Assembly (NCBI GenBank): GCA_017512985.1
Contig: JAFWEJ010000013.1
Span: forward strand, 95,695 to 148,207
DNA: 52,513 nucleotides
Direction of reading: 5' to 3'
Source: Clostridia bacterium
Lineage (GTDB): Bacteria > Bacillota > Clostridia > Christensenellales > Aristaeellaceae
Positions 33,118 to 41,481 of the stretch are shown piece after piece. The notes beneath the pieces are model-generated. The model worked only from the letters and a program-made list of their open reading frames with translations. It ran no database searches and had not been told where the DNA came from. Position numbers and translations under genes: made by a program. Every line of letters starts with the position of its first letter. The first letter of the stretch is position 1.

Positions 33118-33819
33118 TCACCAGTCCACCTCTTCCACCGACAGCGGATTCTCCTGTTCTTCACAGGATTTGATCTTTCCATTCTTCACCCGGATCACCA
33201 CGTCCGCCATCTTCGCGATGTTCTGGTTGTGCGTTACGATGATGATCGTCTTGCCCATGTCCCTTGCCATGGAAAGCAGGAGCTTGAGCACCATGACGCC
33301 GGTTTCGGAATCCAGCGCGCCGGTGGGCTCGTCGCACAGCAGGATGTGGGGATTCTTTGCCAGCGCCCGGGCAATGGATACGCGCTGCTGTTCGCCGCCG
33401 GACAGTTCAGACGGGAACTGGTGGATATGATCCTCCAGGCCGACAGCCCTGAGCATATCATGGCTGGAGAGCGGATTCGGCGCGATCTCCTTTACCAGCG
33501 CCACATTCTCCACCACCGTCAGGGTCGGGATCAGGTTATAGCTCTGGAAAACAAACCCCACGGAAGCGGCACGGTATTCTGCCAGTTCGTTGGGCGTCAG
33601 GGTGGAGATGTCCCTTCCGTTCACAACGATCGTACCTTCCGTGGGACTGTCCAGGCCGCCGAGCATATTCAGCAGGGTGCTCTTGCCGGCACCGCTGGGG
33701 CCCAGGACCACGATGAACTTCCCTTCCTCCAGGCTCAGGTTCACATGATCCAGTGCCCGCTGTTCATGTTCGCCGTTCTTATAAACTCTTGATACATCCT
33801 TGAATTCCACAATAGCCAT
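33118..33819 (-). CDS. ABC transporter ATP-binding protein (LolD/MacB-type)
   Basis: 233 residues, ATG 33819 with AAGGAG upstream. Walker [11 protein letters not shown]-loop in [11 protein letters not shown], signature [15 protein letters not shown], Walker [13 protein letters not shown] and H-loop VTHN are intact. It drives the FtsX-like permease encoded downstream. The promoter (33955-33983) has two GTTAG-N6-CTAAC palindromes between it and the gene (33933-33948 and 33855-33872), so a TetR-type repressor is the probable controller. Confidence 0.92.
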   Translation of the reverse strand: MAIVEFKDVSRVYKNGEHEQRALDHVNLSLEEGKFIVVLGPSGAGKSTLLNMLGGLDSPTEGTIVVNGRDISTLTPNELAEYRAASVGFVFQSYNLIPTLTVVENVALVKEIAPNPLSSHDMLRAVGLEDHIHQFPSELSGGEQQRVSIARALAKNPHILLCDEPTGALDSETGVMVLKLLLSMARDMGKTIIIVTHNQNIAKMADVVIRVKNGKIKSCEEQENPLSVEEVDW

Positions 33820-33854
33820 GTTCTTCCTTGCTCCTTCATTCTTGGATTGATATT

Positions 33855-33872
33855 GGTTAGTTATATCTAACC
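33855..33872. promoter_or_regulatory. Putative TetR operator A (GGTTAG-N6-CTAACC)
   Basis: An 18-bp palindrome in the 5' leader of the MacB-like operon, ~36 bp before the ATPase start codon. Same half-sites as at 33933, 37538, 41428 and 46973. Confidence 0.65.
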
Positions 33873-33932
33873 TCTATGTTTAAGAAAAATCGCGCTTATG
33901 ATTCAACGGCTATCAACCGCGCGATTCCTCGT

Positions 33933-33983
33933 GTTAGCTTCTGCTAACGTTTGCATTTTATCATCCTTGTTTGATCTTGTCAA
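33933..33983 (-). promoter_or_regulatory. Promoter plus TetR operator B of the MacB-like operon
   Basis: Minus strand TTGACA (33983-33978), 17-nt spacer, TAAAAT (33960-33955). The palindrome GTTAGC-N4-GCTAAC (33948-33933) follows 6 bp after the -10 box and covers the start site. Confidence 0.75.
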
Positions 33984-34046
33984 CCCTTTCGATTATAGAA
34001 AACGGGATGCCGTTTTCCGGCATCCCGTTCGGGTGTTATACAAGAC

Positions 34047-35777
34047 TTACGCGATCTTCCAGGAAGCGGCTTCTTCTCTGAGCTTTATGAAGCTACTGTA
34101 TCTCTCGCTGCTTCTGAGCAGTTCTTCATGTGTACCGCTGCTGATCATTCCCCCGTCAAGTACCACAATCCGGTCGGCATTCCGGATCGTCTTGAGCCTG
34201 TGGGCGATCATGATTACCGTCTTATTTTCAGTCAGGGCGTCAAAAGCAGCGATCAGTTTATCTTCATTCTCAGGATCCACGTTGGCGGTTGCCTCATCAA
34301 GGATAATGATCGGAGCGTCTTTCAGGATGGCCCTTGCAATGGATATCCTTTGTTTCTCACCTCCCGAAAGCGTCGCTCCGCCTTCACCGATTACGGTGGA
34401 ATATCCCTCCGGGAGCGTCATGATAAAATCATGGCAGCACGCCTTTTTCGCAGCAGCTACAACTGCTTCATGGCTTGCGTTTTTCATTCCGAACTTTATA
34501 TTGTTTTCAATCGTATCCGCAAAGAGATAGACATGCTGGAAAACCACGCTGATCTGTGACATGAGGCTTTCCAGCGTATAGTCCTTTACATCCCTGCCGC
34601 CAATGGAAATGCTTCCTTTGTCCACATCCCAGAAGCGCGCGATCAGCATAGCCAGCGTTGTTTTGCCCGCGCCGGATGAGCCGACAAAGGCAGTCATGGT
34701 ATTTTCCGGGATCTCAAGGCTTATATCTTTTAACACCTCGTTGTCGCCGTAAGAGAATGACACATGATCAACCTTTATCCCGTAATGCTCCGGATCATAC
34801 TCTTTGCCGTTTTCATCCATGACCGGGAGGGTATTGATCTTCTCGGCTTCCTCTATGGAGCTTGTAACCACCCTCAGAACGGTAAGCCCCGCCCCGGTCT
34901 GCTCGATATCGGCGAAAACCTGGAAAGAGATGATCACTGCCATCAGAGCATATGTGATCGTCATGTTCCCGGTGATGAAGAAAGCCACCGCCGCAAGCAG
35001 GAACAAAGCTTTGAACGCGCCCAGGACAATCCCCTGGACCTCCCCGTAAGGGATGAACAGCCTTTCCATCGCCAGATTGCTGTCTCTGTTGCCGTCGATT
35101 GCTTTTTTCAGGGCGTCATCACCTTTACCGGTCAGGTTAAAGGATTTGATCACGCTCATCCCCTGAAGGCTTTCCAGCACCCTGGATACCAAGAAAGCCT
35201 CATTTCTCTGCCTTACCGGAGATAATGCCCGGCTCTTCTTTTCCATGGATGATGTGATCAGTATATAAATGACCATGCCGACCAGATCGATCAGCCCCAG
35301 CCGCCAGTCGAAGAATATGATGCAGATCAGGAATACGACAGCATTCATCAATCCGCTGAGGATCTGCACCAGGACATTCGCACCCTGATTCTCCACAACA
35401 TCCAGCACGGTCGTCGCGATACCGGTTGCCTCATCGAGATTGCTGTCATTGAAATATCCCATCGGGACCTTCTTCAGCCTTTCCGCGATATCGAGCCGCT
35501 TGTAAGCGCTCATATAGTAGCCCGCATGAACAGCCTGAAGATCCGCCGCCTGTTTCAGGATGAACTGTCCTATGATGCTTATGGCCAGGAATACAAGCGC
35601 TGTCCAGGCGGGTTTCATTGTCTGTTCTCCTGCGTCAAACGCCAGAAGAACATAATAGATCGCTGCCATTCTGAACATCGAAAACAGGGACCTGAAAAAA
35701 GAAAGGATGACTGCCCGGTAGATTTTTGTCTTTTCCCGTCCGGAAAAGTCTGTGATTTTTCTGATTGCCTCGATCAT
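34047..35777 (-). CDS. Heterodimeric ABC exporter half, pair 1 subunit B
   Basis: 576 residues: one exporter-type membrane domain of six TMs (~1-310) fused to an ATPase domain. Walker A GSSGAGKTT, signature LSGGEKQRISIARAI, Walker B IIILDEAT with catalytic Glu and H-loop AHRL are present. The start ATG overlaps the stop of the upstream half by 4 nt (ATGA), giving balanced translation of a heterodimer. Similar to the half encoded at 43272-45002. Closest recognisable types are the YbtP/YbtQ-like or multidrug exporters of Clostridia. Substrate unknown. Confidence 0.9.
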   Translation of the reverse strand: MIEAIRKITDFSGREKTKIYRAVILSFFRSLFSMFRMAAIYYVLLAFDAGEQTMKPAWTALVFLAISIIGQFILKQAADLQAVHAGYYMSAYKRLDIAERLKKVPMGYFNDSNLDEATGIATTVLDVVENQGANVLVQILSGLMNAVVFLICIIFFDWRLGLIDLVGMVIYILITSSMEKKSRALSPVRQRNEAFLVSRVLESLQGMSVIKSFNLTGKGDDALKKAIDGNRDSNLAMERLFIPYGEVQGIVLGAFKALFLLAAVAFFITGNMTITYALMAVIISFQVFADIEQTGAGLTVLRVVTSSIEEAEKINTLPVMDENGKEYDPEHYGIKVDHVSFSYGDNEVLKDISLEIPENTMTAFVGSSGAGKTTLAMLIARFWDVDKGSISIGGRDVKDYTLESLMSQISVVFQHVYLFADTIENNIKFGMKNASHEAVVAAAKKACCHDFIMTLPEGYSTVIGEGGATLSGGEKQRISIARAILKDAPIIILDEATANVDPENEDKLIAAFDALTENKTVIMIAHRLKTIRNADRIVVLDGGMISSGTHEELLRSSERYSSFIKLREEAASWKIA

Positions 35778-37519
35778 TACGCTGCACCTCCTTCACTGAT
35801 ATGCGCCTTCCACATTGCCTTATAAAGAGCACTCCCTTTAAGAAGCTCGCCATGGGTTCCCGAGCATTCGACCGTGCCGTTGTTGATCAGCACGATCTGG
35901 TTTGCGTTCGTAACCGTAGAAAGCCTGTGGGCAATGATGATCACCGTTTTATCCCTCATTAATTCAGTAAGCGCCCGCTGTATAACGGCCTCATTTTCCG
36001 GATCAATATAGGCCGTCGCTTCGTCAAGGATCACGACAGGAGCATTCTTCAGCATAGCCCTGGCTATAGCGATCCGCTGACGCTCGCCGCCCGACAGGCG
36101 GGTTCCGCCGCTTCCCACCCTGGTCTCATACCCTTCCGGAAGGGCTGTTATGAATTCATCACAGCCGGACGCTTTGGCTGCTTCTCGAACCATTTCATCA
36201 GAAGCCGATGTCTTTCCCATACGGATATTATTCATGATCGTGTCGTCAAACAACCAGTTGTCCTGCGATACATACGCCACCTGATCATAGAGCTGTTCAA
36301 GCGGGATCGATCTCAGGTCTTTTCCGTCCATCCTTACCGAACCGTCTGACACATCCCAGAATCCGCCGACAAGCTTGGCGATCGTTGATTTCCCGCTTCC
36401 GGAAGGGCCGACAAGCGCGGTAAAGCTTTTCTCCGGAATTGTGAGATTGATATGGTGAAGGACTTCTTCACCTTCGTGATAAGCATAGTTGACGTCGCAA
36501 AACGCTATGTTGTGCGTTGCAAACTGAACCGGGGTTTTCGAATGCTCCTGTTCTTCACCGGCCAGCAGCTTATCCACCGTAGCCACGGTAGTCGCTACTT
36601 TTGCGGATGAATCTGTAAACTGGACGGCGGTGAGGATCGGTCCAACAATGCACATGGAAAGCATGATCGAAGTCATGAAAACCTCTGCGGAAATACTGCC
36701 GGAGATATACATCCACCAGCCGATCGGCAATACCGTGATTAAGGTGCAAGGCGCGATCGTATAGCAAAGTGACTGGTATACTTCTGTTTTCTTCATCCAC
36801 CAGCAATAGAAGGAAGCGTTCGCAAGAACCTTGTCTTTGAATTTCTGGTACGACGATTTACCCTGGCTGTAAGCTTTGATCACTTCGATCCCGTGTACAT
36901 ATTCAACGATGCTTGCGTTCATGTCCTGAGTGATCTCCACGGACTTCCTGTAATCCTCGGAATAGGTGCGGGCGATAAAGCCGAAAAACATCAGGCCGAC
37001 CGGTACTGAAATCAGGCATATGAGTCCCATCCTCCAGTCAACGGCCATCATATAAATCCAGACAGCAACGGCGCCGATGATATTGGAGGTGAGTTCCGGG
37101 ATCATATGGGCTATGGGACGTTCCATCCGCTCAACTTCATCAACAATGATCTGCTTGAGCTTGCCGCTGGAAGTATCGATGATTGTGCCCAGGGGCATTC
37201 TGGGAAGCTTGGCAAGGATCTGCTTGCGTATCTCCCCAAGCAGGGAAAAGGTCGCCTTGTGGCTGACGCTCAGTCCCATTGCATAAAAGAGGCTCTTCAA
37301 AGCAAAACCTGCGAAGGCTGCCGCCACATATACAAGATAGTAACTCCATTCCCTGTTTCCGGATATCATTCCCGAAATAATCCTTGCCGCAGAAACAAAA
37401 GGAACAATCCCGGATACAACGCCTAAAACTGCCAGTATGACAGACAGCAGCAGCCTGCCGTGTTCAGGCTTCGCGATCTCCCAGATTCTAGCCATGGGAT
37501 TTGACTTTTGTTTTTCCAA
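35777..37519 (-). CDS. Heterodimeric ABC exporter half, pair 1 subunit A
   Basis: About 580 residues from TTG 37519 (GGAGG 10 nt upstream; ATG 37495 is an alternative). Six TMs (~15-310) precede an ATPase with Walker A GPSGSGKST, signature LSGGERQRIAIARAM, Walker B VVILDEAT and H-loop AHRL. Both ATP sites of the pair therefore look competent. A GGTTAGC-N4-GCTAACC palindrome (37538-37555) lies directly before the ribosome binding site, where it could act as DNA operator or RNA hairpin. The tetR gene upstream on the same strand ends 83 bp away. Confidence 0.9.
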   Translation of the reverse strand: MEKQKSNPMARIWEIAKPEHGRLLLSVILAVLGVVSGIVPFVSAARIISGMISGNREWSYYLVYVAAAFAGFALKSLFYAMGLSVSHKATFSLLGEIRKQILAKLPRMPLGTIIDTSSGKLKQIIVDEVERMERPIAHMIPELTSNIIGAVAVWIYMMAVDWRMGLICLISVPVGLMFFGFIARTYSEDYRKSVEITQDMNASIVEYVHGIEVIKAYSQGKSSYQKFKDKVLANASFYCWWMKKTEVYQSLCYTIAPCTLITVLPIGWWMYISGSISAEVFMTSIMLSMCIVGPILTAVQFTDSSAKVATTVATVDKLLAGEEQEHSKTPVQFATHNIAFCDVNYAYHEGEEVLHHINLTIPEKSFTALVGPSGSGKSTIAKLVGGFWDVSDGSVRMDGKDLRSIPLEQLYDQVAYVSQDNWLFDDTIMNNIRMGKTSASDEMVREAAKASGCDEFITALPEGYETRVGSGGTRLSGGERQRIAIARAMLKNAPVVILDEATAYIDPENEAVIQRALTELMRDKTVIIIAHRLSTVTNANQIVLINNGTVECSGTHGELLKGSALYKAMWKAHISEGGAA

Positions 37520-37537
37520 AATAAATACGCCTCCTTC

Positions 37538-37555
37538 GGTTAGCAATAGCTAACC
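37538..37555. promoter_or_regulatory. Putative TetR operator C (GGTTAGC-N4-GCTAACC)
   Basis: A perfect 18-bp palindrome just 5' of the AAGGAGG of exporter pair 1. It is the best-conserved copy of the motif in the window. No clear promoter was seen between it and the tetR terminator-like hairpin. Confidence 0.7.
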
Positions 37556-37564
37556 ATCGTTTGA

Positions 37565-37602
37565 TAAAAACCGCCTTCTCTTTCAGTATGTCAGGGAAGG
37601 CG
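37565..37602 (-). terminator. Possible terminator or attenuator after tetR-1
   Basis: Minus strand CGCCTT / AAGGCG stem (loop of ~19 nt) followed by GTTTTTAT, directly after the tetR stop. The stem is short, so readthrough into the exporter genes is likely. Confidence 0.4.
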
Positions 37603-38214
37603 TCAATATCCGAAGAATTCTCCCCAGCCCTTGGAGAAGAAGCGGTCCAGGGTGTCCGCGTAATGCATGGCTTCCTCCCGGGTAAAATCATGCTCTACCG
37701 CCTGGAACACCGCATTAACATTGGCCGTGACCAGTAAATGAAGTTCCCTTTCGCAGAATTCATTGATCTTCATGCCATGCTTTTTAAGCATGTTCATAAA
37801 ATAAAGGGTCGTTTCCTCCCCCAGCGCGGCCAGGTCATGGAGGAAGCTTTCATACTTTGTGCCCTGGGATTTGCAGATGATCAGGCGGAAAGCATCCAGG
37901 TGATCATAAATGTAGGAAATCGCGAGCCTTGCGTCCTGCCCCGCCTCCAAGGCACTTAAATCGCCTGTTCCGACAAACTGCTCCTGGTCATCTGCCTCAT
38001 GCCGATAGATATTGATCAGCCCCTGGTAGGCAGGTTCAACCAGCGCGGCGAACATTTCCTCCTTACTGGGAAAATGCTTATACAGGCCGGAGGCGCTCAT
38101 CCCCGCTGCCGCTGCGATCCGGCGCATAGAGGCGTCCGCGAAGCCATAGGTCATGAACTCCCGCCGGGCTGCTTCGATGATCTGCTCATGATGGGCGTTC
38201 TTATCCCTCGGCAT
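37603..38214 (-). CDS. TetR-family regulator 1
   Basis: 203 residues from ATG 38214, with GGAGG 7 nt upstream; the TTG at 38232 would place the binding site inside the gene. The N-terminal HTH is RRIAAAAGMSASGLYKHFPSKEEMF (residues ~28-53 region), and the C-terminal ligand domain is helical. It shares GTKYESFLHDL and an ending FFSKGWGEFFGY with the second TetR (GTKYENFLHDL, FFLPGWKNLFGF), so the two are paralogues. A different long inverted repeat (38240-38284) overlaps its own promoter, which suggests autorepression. Upstream of exporter pair 1 on the same strand. Confidence 0.9.
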   Translation of the reverse strand: MPRDKNAHHEQIIEAARREFMTYGFADASMRRIAAAAGMSASGLYKHFPSKEEMFAALVEPAYQGLINIYRHEADDQEQFVGTGDLSALEAGQDARLAISYIYDHLDAFRLIICKSQGTKYESFLHDLAALGEETTLYFMNMLKKHGMKINEFCERELHLLVTANVNAVFQAVEHDFTREEAMHYADTLDRFFSKGWGEFFGY

Positions 38215-38239
38215 TTCGCATCCTCCTTCCAATGCATAA

Positions 38240-38295
38240 AAGCGAACACTGTACGCTACGTTCGATAGAATACAGTGTTCGCTTCAGTCTGTCAA
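38240..38295 (-). promoter_or_regulatory. Promoter of tetR-1 with 14-bp inverted repeat operator
   Basis: Minus strand TTGACA (38295-38290), 17-nt spacer, TATTCT (38272-38267). Perfect arms AAGCGAACACTGTA (38240-38253) and TACAGTGTTCGCTT (38271-38284) bracket the -10 box: one lies in the spacer, the other over the start site. Confidence 0.8.
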
Positions 38296-38355
38296 TGCTT
38301 TATGAGGTAGTTTTCCAAACAAGTCAGGATCGGACAAACGTCTTTTCTGAAGATC

Positions 38356-39507
38356 TCACGTTTCCGCAAAATCCATGTCCATGGCGACCTGTAGCTGATA
38401 ATCCGGGAAAACCTGCTGCACGTCGGCAACCACTTCCGTATAGACCTCCCTGCGGTCTCCGGCGATAAAGCTGATGACCACGTCAAAACGCATGGTTTTT
38501 TCATCCTGATCCAGATAGAAACCATGGATCTGCCGTACATGTTCATGGGAAAGGGCGATTTCCCGCACTTTCTCCCGGATCCTGATGTTTTCCTCATCCT
38601 TTGTGTTGACGGAATATACGCCGATTGCCGTCAGGATTACCCGGTGTTCTTTGAACACCTCGCTCTGGATATTCCGAATCAGCCGGTCCAGCTGGTCTGC
38701 CGTATACGTATCCGGAACCTCCACATGGATGGATCCGTTCCAGTTGTCCGGCCCGTAGTTATGGAGGACCAGATCGTAAGCTCCCTGCACTTCCGGGAAT
38801 TGTTTGACAGTCTGCTTTATACGGTTTACCAGATCCGGATCATTCGGTTCCCCGAGGATCTGGGAGATCGTATCGCGCAGCATCTCAACGCCGGACTTGA
38901 TGATAACAATGGAGATAACAGCGCCGAGCCAGGCTTCCAGCGATATATGGAACATCAGGAAGATCCCGGCTGCGACAAGCGTGGATGCGGAGATCACGGA
39001 GTCCAGTATGGCGTCCTTTCCTGAATTGATCAGGGAATCGGAGTTGACTTTTCCCCCTGTTGCTTTTACATAGCGGCCCAGCAGGATTTTAACCACGACT
39101 GCCACGGCAACGATGATCAGGGAAACAGCGCTGTAATCCGGCGTTTCAGGATGAATGATCTGCTTTACGGATTCCACAAAGGAGGTAATACCCGCATACA
39201 GCACGATCACGGAGATGACCATGGTGCTGAGATACTCGATTCTTCCGTATCCGAAGGGATGCTTTTTGTCCGGTTTCCTGGCCGCCAGTTTCGTTCCGAC
39301 AATCGTGATCAGGGAACTGCCCGCGTCGGAGATGTTGTTGACCGCGTCCAGCACGATAGCGATCGAGTTGGACAGCAGGCCGATCACCGCTTTGAACGCG
39401 GCAAGGAACACATTGGCAATAATCCCGATAATACTTGTTCTGACAATCGTTTTCTCACGGGATTGTTCGTTATTTTCTTTCAGCGGTTCTTCCGGAATAC
39501 GGTTCAA
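38356..39507 (-). CDS. Cation diffusion facilitator transporter 2, probably Mn-type
   Basis: About 383 residues. The start is TTG 39507, 7 nt after GAGG; a TTG at 39513 is too close to the binding site. It has the same six-TM plus cytoplasmic domain plan as the CDF gene at 1013-2134 and is strongly similar throughout. TM2 is DAVNNISDA (N57, D61) and TM5 KDAILDSV (DxxxD). The N/D-D/D quartet again points to Mn rather than Zn. It is the last gene of the Gpx-flavodoxin-CDF operon, which makes a role in oxidative stress or Mn balance reasonable. Confidence 0.87.
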   Translation of the reverse strand: MNRIPEEPLKENNEQSREKTIVRTSIIGIIANVFLAAFKAVIGLLSNSIAIVLDAVNNISDAGSSLITIVGTKLAARKPDKKHPFGYGRIEYLSTMVISVIVLYAGITSFVESVKQIIHPETPDYSAVSLIIVAVAVVVKILLGRYVKATGGKVNSDSLINSGKDAILDSVISASTLVAAGIFLMFHISLEAWLGAVISIVIIKSGVEMLRDTISQILGEPNDPDLVNRIKQTVKQFPEVQGAYDLVLHNYGPDNWNGSIHVEVPDTYTADQLDRLIRNIQSEVFKEHRVILTAIGVYSVNTKDEENIRIREKVREIALSHEHVRQIHGFYLDQDEKTMRFDVVISFIAGDRREVYTEVVADVQQVFPDYQLQVAMDMDFAET

Positions 39508-39516
39508 ATGCAAGCC

Positions 39517-39927
39517 TCATTCCATAATCGATTTGGCAAATAGTGCCGCTGCCTTCAGGTCATCCGCATCCGGTTTGCCTTTATGGATGCCTTTGAATTC
39601 ACCTTTGCAGTGGAATTCCCGCTTGTCCATCTGAATTCCTGCCTTATCAGCTTCTGCTTTGACTTTTTTCCAGGTGGAATTCATCATCGCAGCGGAACCG
39701 AAATTCACGATCCGGCTCACCCGTTTCGGATCCAGAGCCCGGATGAAATCCCGGACTTCCGGATCGATGGTGAAGGCGTAATAAGAGTTTCCGAGGAAAA
39801 GGATATCCACAGGCTCGTCAATGGGTATACTGATCGGCAGGGCTTCCGCGCCCACCGCTTCAGCCACCGCCTCCGCAAGACGTTTTGTGTTACCGGTTTT
39901 GGTGTAGTATCTGACTGCGACCTTCAT
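39517..39927 (-). CDS. Flavodoxin-like protein
   Basis: 136 residues, short-chain flavodoxin fold. The FMN phosphate loop is YTKTGNTKRLAEAV (residues ~8-21). A second loop, FLGNSYYAF, lies where flavodoxins contact the isoalloxazine ring. The C-terminal segment FHCKGEFKGIHKGKPD contains one Cys, as in small flavodoxin-family reductases. Located 41 bp after the Gpx gene, with the CDF gene 9 bp downstream, so one transcript. It could donate electrons in peroxide defence; the partner is unknown. Confidence 0.85.
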   Translation of the reverse strand: MKVAVRYYTKTGNTKRLAEAVAEAVGAEALPISIPIDEPVDILFLGNSYYAFTIDPEVRDFIRALDPKRVSRIVNFGSAAMMNSTWKKVKAEADKAGIQMDKREFHCKGEFKGIHKGKPDADDLKAAALFAKSIME

Positions 39928-39968
39928 TTCAGGTATTCTCCCTTCTGCTCATACAGCCTCAGCTGTCC

Positions 39969-40514
39969 TCACAGCGCGGCCGCCACCGCGTCTCTGACTT
40001 CCTTCATGTCCACGGTGGGCTCAAACCGGGCGATCACCTTGCCTTCGCGGTCCACCAGGAATTTGGTGAAGTTCCACTTGATATAGGCTTTCTCACCGAA
40101 CTTTTTATTGTTCATATCCGCGAACTTGCTCAGTGCTGCCATCTTCAGGCCCTTGCCGAAACCTTCAAATGGCTTTTCGGTCGCCAGATATGCAAACAGC
40201 GGATCGGCAGTTTCCCCGTTCACGTCGATCTTGGCAAACTGCGGGAATTCCGTACCGAACTTCAGCGTGCAGAACTGATGGATCTCATCGGCATCTCCCG
40301 GCGCCTGATTGGCAAACTGATTGCAGGGGAAGTCCAGAATTTCCAGTCCCTGATCCTTCATTTCCTTATACATCGCTTCCAGGGGCTCATAGTGAGGCGT
40401 GAATCCGCAGCCGGTGGCCGTGTTGACAATCAGCAGCACCTTTCCCTGGTATTCTGACAGGTTGACCTCCTTCCCCTGTCTGTCTTTTACTGTGAAATCA
40501 TAAACCGTTTTCAT
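39969..40514 (-). CDS. Glutathione peroxidase family protein (Cys type)
   Basis: 181 residues, thioredoxin fold. Peroxidatic Cys36 in NTATGCGFT, then FPCNQFANQ (Gln and a possible resolving Cys64) and IKWNFTKFLVD (Trp/Asn), so the catalytic tetrad is complete. Bacterial Cys-Gpx enzymes usually take electrons from thioredoxin. ATG 40514 has AAAGGAG 9 nt upstream. TTGACA and TATAAT occur upstream with an over-long 21-nt spacing, and an AT-rich near-palindrome overlapping them could bind a peroxide regulator of PerR type, though that is weak. First gene of a three-gene operon. Confidence 0.92.
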   Translation of the reverse strand: MKTVYDFTVKDRQGKEVNLSEYQGKVLLIVNTATGCGFTPHYEPLEAMYKEMKDQGLEILDFPCNQFANQAPGDADEIHQFCTLKFGTEFPQFAKIDVNGETADPLFAYLATEKPFEGFGKGLKMAALSKFADMNNKKFGEKAYIKWNFTKFLVDREGKVIARFEPTVDMKEVRDAVAAAL

Positions 40515-40687
40515 GATCGGTTTCTCCTTTCTGTTTGACGCGATTATATTTCATCAAATATTTAAAGGTTGTCAACCCCTTTCTGAAAAAAATAATGGGA
40601 TGCCGGCTTTTATCGGTATTACTTCATTGGAGAAGGATTTCGGGAGATATGTCCATGATTTTGATATTGACTTTTTAAATCGCTTGA

Positions 40688-40733
40688 TTGACAGATGAAA
40701 AAGAAAGATTTATAGTTTACTCCGTTAGCTAAC
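40688..40733 (+). promoter_or_regulatory. Promoter and compact operator of tetR-2
   Basis: TTGACA (40688-40693), 17-nt spacer, TATAGT (40711-40716). The palindrome GTTAGCTAAC (40724-40733) sits on the expected start site. Its half-sites match the GTTAG-N6-CTAAC family but without the 6-bp centre. Confidence 0.75.
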
Positions 40734-40755
40734 AATGTTTTCTTTTGGAGGATGT

Positions 40756-41364
40756 ATGCCGAAAGATAAAACCGCCAGCCATGTCAGGGTCATTGCCGCG
40801 GCCAGGGAGGAGTTCCTTGAATACGGTTTCGAAAAAGCTTCCATGCGCCGTGTCGGAGAGCGGTGCGGCTTAACTGCCGCAGGACTCTACCGGCACTGCC
40901 GGGACAAGGAGGATCTGTTTGATCAGCTGGCCGCGCCGGCTCTTGAACGGCTGAACGCCTGGATGGATGACCATCTGGCAAAATACCTGAACGCGGTCAG
41001 GGAACAGGAAGATCTCCGGTGGCAGGATTCCTGGATCGATATGATGCGTGAGGTCGTCTATCCCCATGTGGATGATTACCATCTGATCCTGACCTGTGCG
41101 TCCGGGACAAAATACGAAAACTTCCTGCATGACCTGACACAGGCCGCCCAGGAGAAAACGTCCGAATACCTTCCGGTTCTGCGGGAGAAGGGCGCCGCCA
41201 TCCGGGAAATCAGTCCGACGGAGCTCCATCTGCTGTTCAGCGCTTATGTAACAGCTCTGTTTGAACCTGTGATCCACCGTTATCCTCCGGACGAAGCGAT
41301 CCGGTGTCTGGAGACCGTGGAGGCCTTCTTTCTGCCGGGCTGGAAAAACCTCTTCGGTTTCTGA
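40756..41364 (+). CDS. TetR-family regulator 2
   Basis: 202 residues from ATG 40756 (TTGGAGG 6 nt upstream; ATG 40735 would contain the binding site). HTH: MRRVGERCGLTAAGLYRHCR. The helical ligand domain has the paralogue marks GTKYENFLHDL and WKNLFGF. GTTAGCTAAC operators lie on its own promoter and again before the exporter pair downstream, so this is the more likely owner of the GTTAG motif. It is 118 bp upstream of exporter pair 2 in the same direction, mirroring the tetR-1/pair 1 arrangement. Confidence 0.9.
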   Translation: MPKDKTASHVRVIAAAREEFLEYGFEKASMRRVGERCGLTAAGLYRHCRDKEDLFDQLAAPALERLNAWMDDHLAKYLNAVREQEDLRWQDSWIDMMREVVYPHVDDYHLILTCASGTKYENFLHDLTQAAQEKTSEYLPVLREKGAAIREISPTELHLLFSAYVTALFEPVIHRYPPDEAIRCLETVEAFFLPGWKNLFGF

Positions 41365-41419
41365 CCTGGTTCTGATCTGATGATACCGCCTGTTCCTTCA
41401 CCGGGACAGGCGATATGCA

Positions 41420-41462
41420 TACAATATGGTTAGTTAACGCTAACTTCTAGTCGTTAGCTAAC
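41420..41462 (+). promoter_or_regulatory. -10 box and tandem TetR operators E and F of exporter pair 2
   Basis: A TACAAT box (41420-41425, weak -35 TTCACC) is followed by GGTTAG-N6-CTAACT (41428-41445) and GTTAGCTAAC (41453-41462). The two spacing variants of the motif stand side by side. A hairpin CGCCTGT/ACAGGCG at ~41387-41412 may end the tetR-2 message. Confidence 0.7.
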
Positions 41463-41481
41463 AGAAAGTGAGGAGTATCAA

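Noticed and set aside
40513-40698. 61-codon frame between Gpx and tetR-2
   Set aside because: It overlaps the Gpx promoter region, has no binding site and matches no family.
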